Positions 38,684 to 42,101 of a DNA stretch of 42,101 nucleotides are shown piece after piece. Origin of the DNA: DAOTVC01 sp034437215 (GTDB taxonomy: Bacteria; Chloroflexota; Anaerolineae; B4-G1; SLSP01). How positions within the stretch are numbered: position 1 is the first letter of the stretch; each line of letters begins with the position of its first letter. Position numbers and translations under genes: made by a program. Location: contig DAOTVC010000105.1 of the NCBI GenBank assembly GCA_034437215.1, forward strand, positions 1-42,101. The letters are read 5' to 3'. The notes below the pieces were generated by a model. It saw nothing but the letters and a program-made list of their open reading frames with translations, was not told the origin of the DNA and ran no database searches.

Positions 38684-40396
38684 ATGGAGGAGAGACGCCT
38701 CTCCCTGCTTGACGAACTGCGCACCCTCCTCTGGCTGCAGTGGCGCCTGACGCGGGCGATCTTTCGCAGCCGGCGTCTCAGTGACCGGGTGCAGATCGTG
38801 CGCTACCTTCTGTTAGCCGTCCAGTTTGTCTTCACCGTGCCCCTTTTCTTCGTCATGGGCGCAGGGCTGGCCCTGCTGTTGGCTTTCTTGCTCACGCCTG
38901 CTGCTGCCGTCGAGGCGGCGATGGTGGTCAACACCTTTATCTTCTTTATCTGGCTCCTCCTTCCGGCGTCCTACAGTTCGCAGATCGTGGAGCGCTTTGA
39001 GATGTCGCGCCTCTTCGCCTACCCCATGAGCTTTCGGGGTGTGGTTGTGGGAAGCACGCTCATCTCCCTGCTCACCGTGACAGGGTTGTGGACGGTCCCT
39101 ATGCTCATGGGTGAGATCGTAGGGCTCGCCTACCACGCGCCCCTGACCTTCCCGCTCGTGCTGCTCGGGGCCCTGCCCCTCTTCGCCCTACTGGTCCTCT
39201 CCGGGCGCATCATCGAGGACCTCTTCGACCTCGTCGCCGCCGACCGGCGACTGCGCGCTTTGATGCTCTTTCTGGCGACGCTCCCCTTCCTGCTCCTCTG
39301 GCTGGGTCAGTACGTCGTGCAGCTCGCCCCTGAGTTGACGGACGAACTGCCCGCATTTATGGTCCCGCTCCTCGAGCAACTGGAAGCCGCAACGAGTTTC
39401 AGTGAGGTGCTGGAGATTCTGGAGCCTTCCCGCTACCTACTCTGGCTACCCACAGGGTGGGCGACGGGAGCGATGGGCTTTGTGGTAACCGGAGAGTGGG
39501 GGCGCTGGGCTCTCTTTTTTGCCCTCTCTTTCGCCTTTGTAGGGGCGCTCTTCTTCATCCATGCGCAGGTGACACGACGTCTGGTGGAGGGAGCGGCTCT
39601 CACCATCGGCCCCCAGCGGGTGCGGCGGCGTGCCGCGCGGCGGTCGCTGCCCGGCCCCCCGGTCCTGTGGGGGTTGATCCAGAAGGACTTGATCTATCTG
39701 CAGCGTAGCCCCATGCCGCGGCGCATGTTCTTTTCGGGTATCATCATGCTCTTGGTGATGGGTGTCTCGCTCATTCAGATCCCAATGGATGAGATGCCTC
39801 TTGGACTGCAGTCAGTCTTTGCCGGGGGTGTGAGCGGGGGGATCGTGTTGCTGCTCTCCTTTATGATGAACATGGTGCTGTTGGGAAACTACTTCGGTAC
39901 GATTGACAGGGAGGGCTTCGGGACGCTCGCCCACTCCGGTGTGGACCGGCGCTACGTGCTCCTCGCGGCAACGCTGGTCATGAGCCTCTTCATTCTCCTG
40001 GAGTACGCCGTCGTGCTGCTGATCGTGGGGCTTCTGACCGGGAACTGGAGTATCTTGCCTCTGGGGCTCTACTTCGGGCTCTGTCTGCAGTTCGGCGGCG
40101 CCCCGGCCTATCTCTTCGCCTCCCTTATCGGGCCCTATCGCACCCAGCTCAAGTTCTCGCGCGGGGTGCGCAGACAGGGAAATCTGTGGGGCTTTCTCGC
40201 CTTCGGCGTCTCTGCCTTGCCCCTCATCCTGCTCGTCGGACTGCCCTACTTCTTCTGGAAACCGGGGCTGATCGTCACCCTCCCCCTGGCGGGGATCTAC
40301 AGCGGCGCGCTCTTCGTGCTTCTGCTCAAGCCCCTCGCCCGCTTCATGCAGCGGCGGGAGTATCAGATTCTGGAGGCGGTGACGAGCGAGGGGTAA
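38684..40396 (+). CDS. ABC-2 type transporter permease
   Basis: A 570-residue membrane protein with at least twelve hydrophobic segments split into two halves by a cytoplasmic stretch (about 305-340, with RRRAARRSLPG). It would form the transmembrane part of the exporter with the ATPase just upstream (three-base gap, probably coupled). No conserved single motif is diagnostic; the layout and gene pairing support the call. Related permeases export lipids, drugs, antibiotic peptides or sodium, and the substrate here is unknown. The gene is followed by the AT-richer gap 40397-41021, with no clear terminator. Confidence 0.85.
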   Translation: MEERRLSLLDELRTLLWLQWRLTRAIFRSRRLSDRVQIVRYLLLAVQFVFTVPLFFVMGAGLALLLAFLLTPAAAVEAAMVVNTFIFFIWLLLPASYSSQIVERFEMSRLFAYPMSFRGVVVGSTLISLLTVTGLWTVPMLMGEIVGLAYHAPLTFPLVLLGALPLFALLVLSGRIIEDLFDLVAADRRLRALMLFLATLPFLLLWLGQYVVQLAPELTDELPAFMVPLLEQLEAATSFSEVLEILEPSRYLLWLPTGWATGAMGFVVTGEWGRWALFFALSFAFVGALFFIHAQVTRRLVEGAALTIGPQRVRRRAARRSLPGPPVLWGLIQKDLIYLQRSPMPRRMFFSGIIMLLVMGVSLIQIPMDEMPLGLQSVFAGGVSGGIVLLLSFMMNMVLLGNYFGTIDREGFGTLAHSGVDRRYVLLAATLVMSLFILLEYAVVLLIVGLLTGNWSILPLGLYFGLCLQFGGAPAYLFASLIGPYRTQLKFSRGVRRQGNLWGFLAFGVSALPLILLVGLPYFFWKPGLIVTLPLAGIYSGALFVLLLKPLARFMQRREYQILEAVTSEG

Positions 40397-40569
40397 GGCA
40401 GGCCCTCTCTGGTAGCCCCAGGCGCCGCCCGTACGAAAGCCTACAACAGCTTCTCGCGCGCCTGGTTAGTAAAGGGTAGTACCCCGACAAATCAGAGACC
40501 CCTTCTGGGCTTCGTGTTAGAGATAGGTTTAACAAAACTTGCGGTTTTAGAATTGGTACTCTGATAATA

Positions 40570-40598
40570 TTGACAATTTTCCTCGTAGCGAGTATAAT
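40570..40598 (+). promoter_or_regulatory. Perfect consensus sigma-70-type promoter
   Basis: TTGACA (40570-40575), exactly 17 bases, TATAAT (40593-40598): both boxes are perfect. It lies 424 bases before the next recognised gene, and transcription would start near 40605. It is the strongest promoter in the window by sequence. Confidence 0.8.
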
Positions 40599-40609
40599 TA
40601 AGTAACCAG

Positions 40610-40777
40610 GTGGGTCTGTCGTTTGGAGTTTGCAGGGGGGACAACATACTTGCTCGAGGCACTTTCCTCATTCGCTCTTCTCTTTCGTTTGATCTCCTGA
40701 AGCAGTTAACCTACGATATCCTGAACATAACCGATATGGGTGTGGTTCAACTCAGTGGGAAGCTATCCATTAGCTGA
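40610..40777 (+). CDS. Candidate 55-residue ORF behind the consensus promoter
   Basis: GTG 40610 to TGA 40775-40777 encodes 55 residues, opening VGLSFGVCRGDNILARGTFL and ending in LSGKLSIS. It would start about 5 bases after the predicted +1 and has no clear ribosome site. Codon use is much lower in third-position G/C than in the neighbouring genes, and the last 15 codons run into the inverted-repeat element. This suggests a chance frame or recently acquired DNA, so confidence is low. An ncRNA or a long leader for the S8 gene is equally possible. I do not recognise the sequence. Confidence 0.22.
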   Translation: MGLSFGVCRGDNILARGTFLIRSSLSFDLLKQLTYDILNITDMGVVQLSGKLSIS

Positions 40778-40862
40778 AACGTAAGGCGTGAAACGTGAGG
40801 ATCTCACGGTTTACGTTTCACGACTCGGCTTAACTCAACTGAATCACACCCCAGCGATATCG
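40733..40862. repeat. 130-bp imperfect inverted-repeat element
   Basis: Outer arms are GGGTGTGGTTCAACTCAGT (from 40738) and the reverse complement of GAGTTGAGTCAC-like sequence ending CACACCC (40845-40851), with CGATAT/ATATCG (40732-40737 and 40857-40862) outside. The centre carries CGTGAAACGTGAGGATC followed by CTCACGGTTTACGTTTCACG, a second nested palindrome. The layout is that of a miniature inverted-repeat element or a large cruciform-forming sequence. No transposase gene is adjacent. Confidence 0.6.
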
Positions 40863-40908
40863 ATAGAGGTGTACCCTGAAATGTATCTTGATTTGTATCT
40901 CCTGTACA

Positions 40909-40938
40909 TTGACGGCAGGAGCGAGTATTTTGTACAAT
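40909..40938 (+). promoter_or_regulatory. Promoter for the S8 peptidase gene
   Basis: TTGACG (40909-40914), 18-base spacer, TACAAT (40933-40938). The leader to ATG 41022 is about 75 bases, ending in AGGAGG. A second -10-like TATACT lies at 40998-41003. Confidence 0.6.
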
Positions 40939-41021
40939 AGTTATAGGGGAATTTGCGGTACGAGGGTCGGCACACGCGCTTAAGTTTAAGTGGTAGGTAT
41001 ACTCTTCTAAGGAGGGAGCTA

Positions 41022-42101
41022 ATGAGACCGAGATCGATGTTCTACAAGTTGTTCTTACTTTTCAGCGTGGGGGTCTTGCTCTGGAGCACGGCGAGCTGTG
41101 CACCGCCACCCCAGGCTGTGGCCACGGAACGGGTCATCGTCAAGGGGTACGATCTGGCGGTGGTGGCTCGGGCCGTGCGGGCCCATGGGGGCGCTGTCGT
41201 CTCCGAGATTGGGTTGATCGACGCCGTCGTCGCCAACGTGCCGGAGACCGCTCTGGACGCCCTGCGCGCCGAGAGCGGTGTGGCCTACGTGATGCCCGAT
41301 CGGGCCGTCGCCACGACGAGCGTGGGCGCGGCCGATCCGCGCGCGCAGATAGACGTCGAGTTCGCCCGCGCCGTGGGCGCGCAGGAGGTCTGGACTCAGG
41401 GCAACGTGGGAGAGGGCGTGACCGTCGCCATTCTGGACAGCGGCATCGACCTCTCGCTGAACGGGTTGAAGATGGGGTTGGATGGGCGGCGGGACGTGGC
41501 GGCCTACTACGACGCCATCGAGGACGAGTTCTACGAGGGGAACAGGGCGCTCTCGAAATCGCCCCGGGATTCCCACGGGCACGGGACCCACATCGCGGGC
41601 ACCATCGCCGACAGCGCCACTGAGAACGACGGCGACTACCGGGGTATCGCTCCGGGGGTCGAGATCGTCGCCGTGCGGGCCGTGGGCCCCGATGGGATGG
41701 GCGCCTACAGCGACGTCCTCCGCGGGATCAACTGGGTCGTGGAGCACAAGGAAGAGTACAACATCCGCGTCCTCAACATCTCCCTCTACGCGCCGCCCGT
41801 GGCCCCCTACTGGGCCGACCCCTACAACCAGGCGGTCATGGCGGCCTGGAAGGAGGGCATCGTCGTGGTGGCGAGCGCCGGCAACGGCGGCCCCGATCCG
41901 ATGAGCATCGGGGTGCCGGGGAACACGCCCTACATCATCACCGTGGGGACCTTCACCGACAACTACACCCCCTACGACTTCGGCGACGACTACATCGCGC
42001 CCTTCTCGGCGGCGGGCCCCACGCTGGACGGCTTCGTCAAGCCCGACGTCATCGCGCCCGGTGGGCATCTCACCGCGCTGATGGCCCACAACAGCACGCT
42101 G
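41022..42101 (+). CDS. Exported subtilisin-like (S8) serine protease, 3' truncated
   Basis: The first 360 codons of an S8-family protease; the frame is still open at the window edge. The signal peptide runs into STASC (Cys26), a plausible but non-ideal lipobox. A propeptide inhibitor-like domain (about 37-95, RVIVKGYDLAVVARAV) is followed by the catalytic domain: Asp139 in AILDSGID, His187 in HGHGTHIAGTIA and the oxyanion Asn288 in SAGNGG. The catalytic Ser (GTSxA) lies beyond the window. The start ATG 41022 has AGGAGG six bases upstream. It is likely secreted or surface-bound and self-processed. It is not linked to the operon at 2900-6912. Confidence 0.9.
   Translation, partial: MRPRSMFYKLFLLFSVGVLLWSTASCAPPPQAVATERVIVKGYDLAVVARAVRAHGGAVVSEIGLIDAVVANVPETALDALRAESGVAYVMPDRAVATTSVGAADPRAQIDVEFARAVGAQEVWTQGNVGEGVTVAILDSGIDLSLNGLKMGLDGRRDVAAYYDAIEDEFYEGNRALSKSPRDSHGHGTHIAGTIADSATENDGDYRGIAPGVEIVAVRAVGPDGMGAYSDVLRGINWVVEHKEEYNIRVLNISLYAPPVAPYWADPYNQAVMAAWKEGIVVVASAGNGGPDPMSIGVPGNTPYIITVGTFTDNYTPYDFGDDYIAPFSAAGPTLDGFVKPDVIAPGGHLTALMAHNSTL

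Larger units (their letters stand above)
40397..41021. other. Relatively AT-rich intergenic gap
   Basis: This 625-base gap is visibly lower in G+C than the genes around it. It carries, in order, a long-range dyad CCAGGCGC/GCGCCTGG (40418-40425 and 40458-40465), a perfect consensus promoter (40570-40598), a candidate small ORF (40610-40777), an inverted-repeat element (40733-40862), and a promoter for the next gene (40909-40938). No tRNA, known ncRNA or transposase gene was recognised. Confidence 0.7.

Noticed and set aside
40605..40860. 6S RNA, tmRNA, SRP RNA or RNase P RNA after the consensus promoter
   Set aside because: None of the conserved cores of these RNAs (tag peptide frame, SRP GGAAG loop, P4 helix, 6S bubble) could be found.
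1..42101. CRISPR arrays, tRNA genes, prophage or insertion sequences
   Set aside because: I looked on both strands for regularly spaced repeats, cloverleaf ends (GGTTCRA), and transposase or integrase motifs, and found none.

Overview
The window is GC-rich DNA in which third codon positions are overwhelmingly G or C. It is densely packed with genes on both strands and contains no rRNA, tRNA, CRISPR array, phage or transposase gene. The gene set is a fused two-domain ECF ATPase, a homocysteine methyltransferase/methylenetetrahydrofolate reductase fusion, an ATP-type PEP carboxykinase, a 7TM-PAS-GAF histidine kinase, a cyclase-like/STAND/TPR protein, LysM-M23 and S8 exported proteins, and an ALG5-like glycosyltransferase. 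Together with sigma-70-like promoters, these suggest a Chloroflexota bacterium (Anaerolineae/Caldilineae-like). That placement is an inference from gene content, not a measured one.

Layout. 1-2258: end of a surface-sugar cluster (truncated rmlD, a Nudix hydrolase, a family-2 glycosyltransferase), followed by a small putative lipoprotein. 2900-6912 (minus): a tightly coupled four-gene operon of exported M1 metallopeptidase, polytopic membrane protein, PH-domain membrane protein and PrsW-like intramembrane protease. 7028-7107: divergent promoters around a 12-bp palindrome; the recF transcript appears to be leaderless. 7107-9805: recF facing a GDPD phosphodiesterase and rsmG. 9902-12930: a complete ECF vitamin-type transporter operon (S component, fused A1A2 ATPase, T component) behind a structured leader. 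12968-16739: lipid kinase, a protein of unknown function, a HisJ-like PHP phosphatase, a previously uncalled 45-residue ORF and a dolichyl-phosphate-sugar-synthase-like glycosyltransferase. 16826-18403: pckA.

18567-22129 (minus): a GMC-type flavoprotein with a four-cysteine cluster motif, an Eis-like acetyltransferase and a membrane-anchored helix-hairpin-helix protein. 22130-22821: a MITE-like inverted-repeat element and a small membrane protein. 22893-32952 (minus): the methionine/folate fusion enzyme, a 1048-residue hybrid-sensor-type histidine kinase, a 1041-residue STAND/TPR protein with a dead cyclase domain, and a LysM-M23 lipoprotein. 33188-40396 (plus): a tandem-duplicated exported protein, a HerA/FtsK-type ATPase, a DUF4126-like membrane protein and an ABC-2 type exporter. 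40397-41021 is a relatively AT-rich gap with a perfect consensus promoter, a small candidate ORF and a 130-bp inverted-repeat element. The window ends inside a subtilisin-like protease.

Most noteworthy: (1) the ECF ATPase fusion has the sequence signature of one dead and one live ATP site; (2) the M1/membrane/PH/PrsW operon looks like an uncharacterised membrane proteolysis module; (3) the consensus promoter at 40570-40598 fires into a region with no annotated gene; (4) the ECF leader holds a junction-like RNA fold matching no riboswitch I recognise; (5) a 45-codon ORF is coupled by ATGA overlap to the glycosyltransferase.
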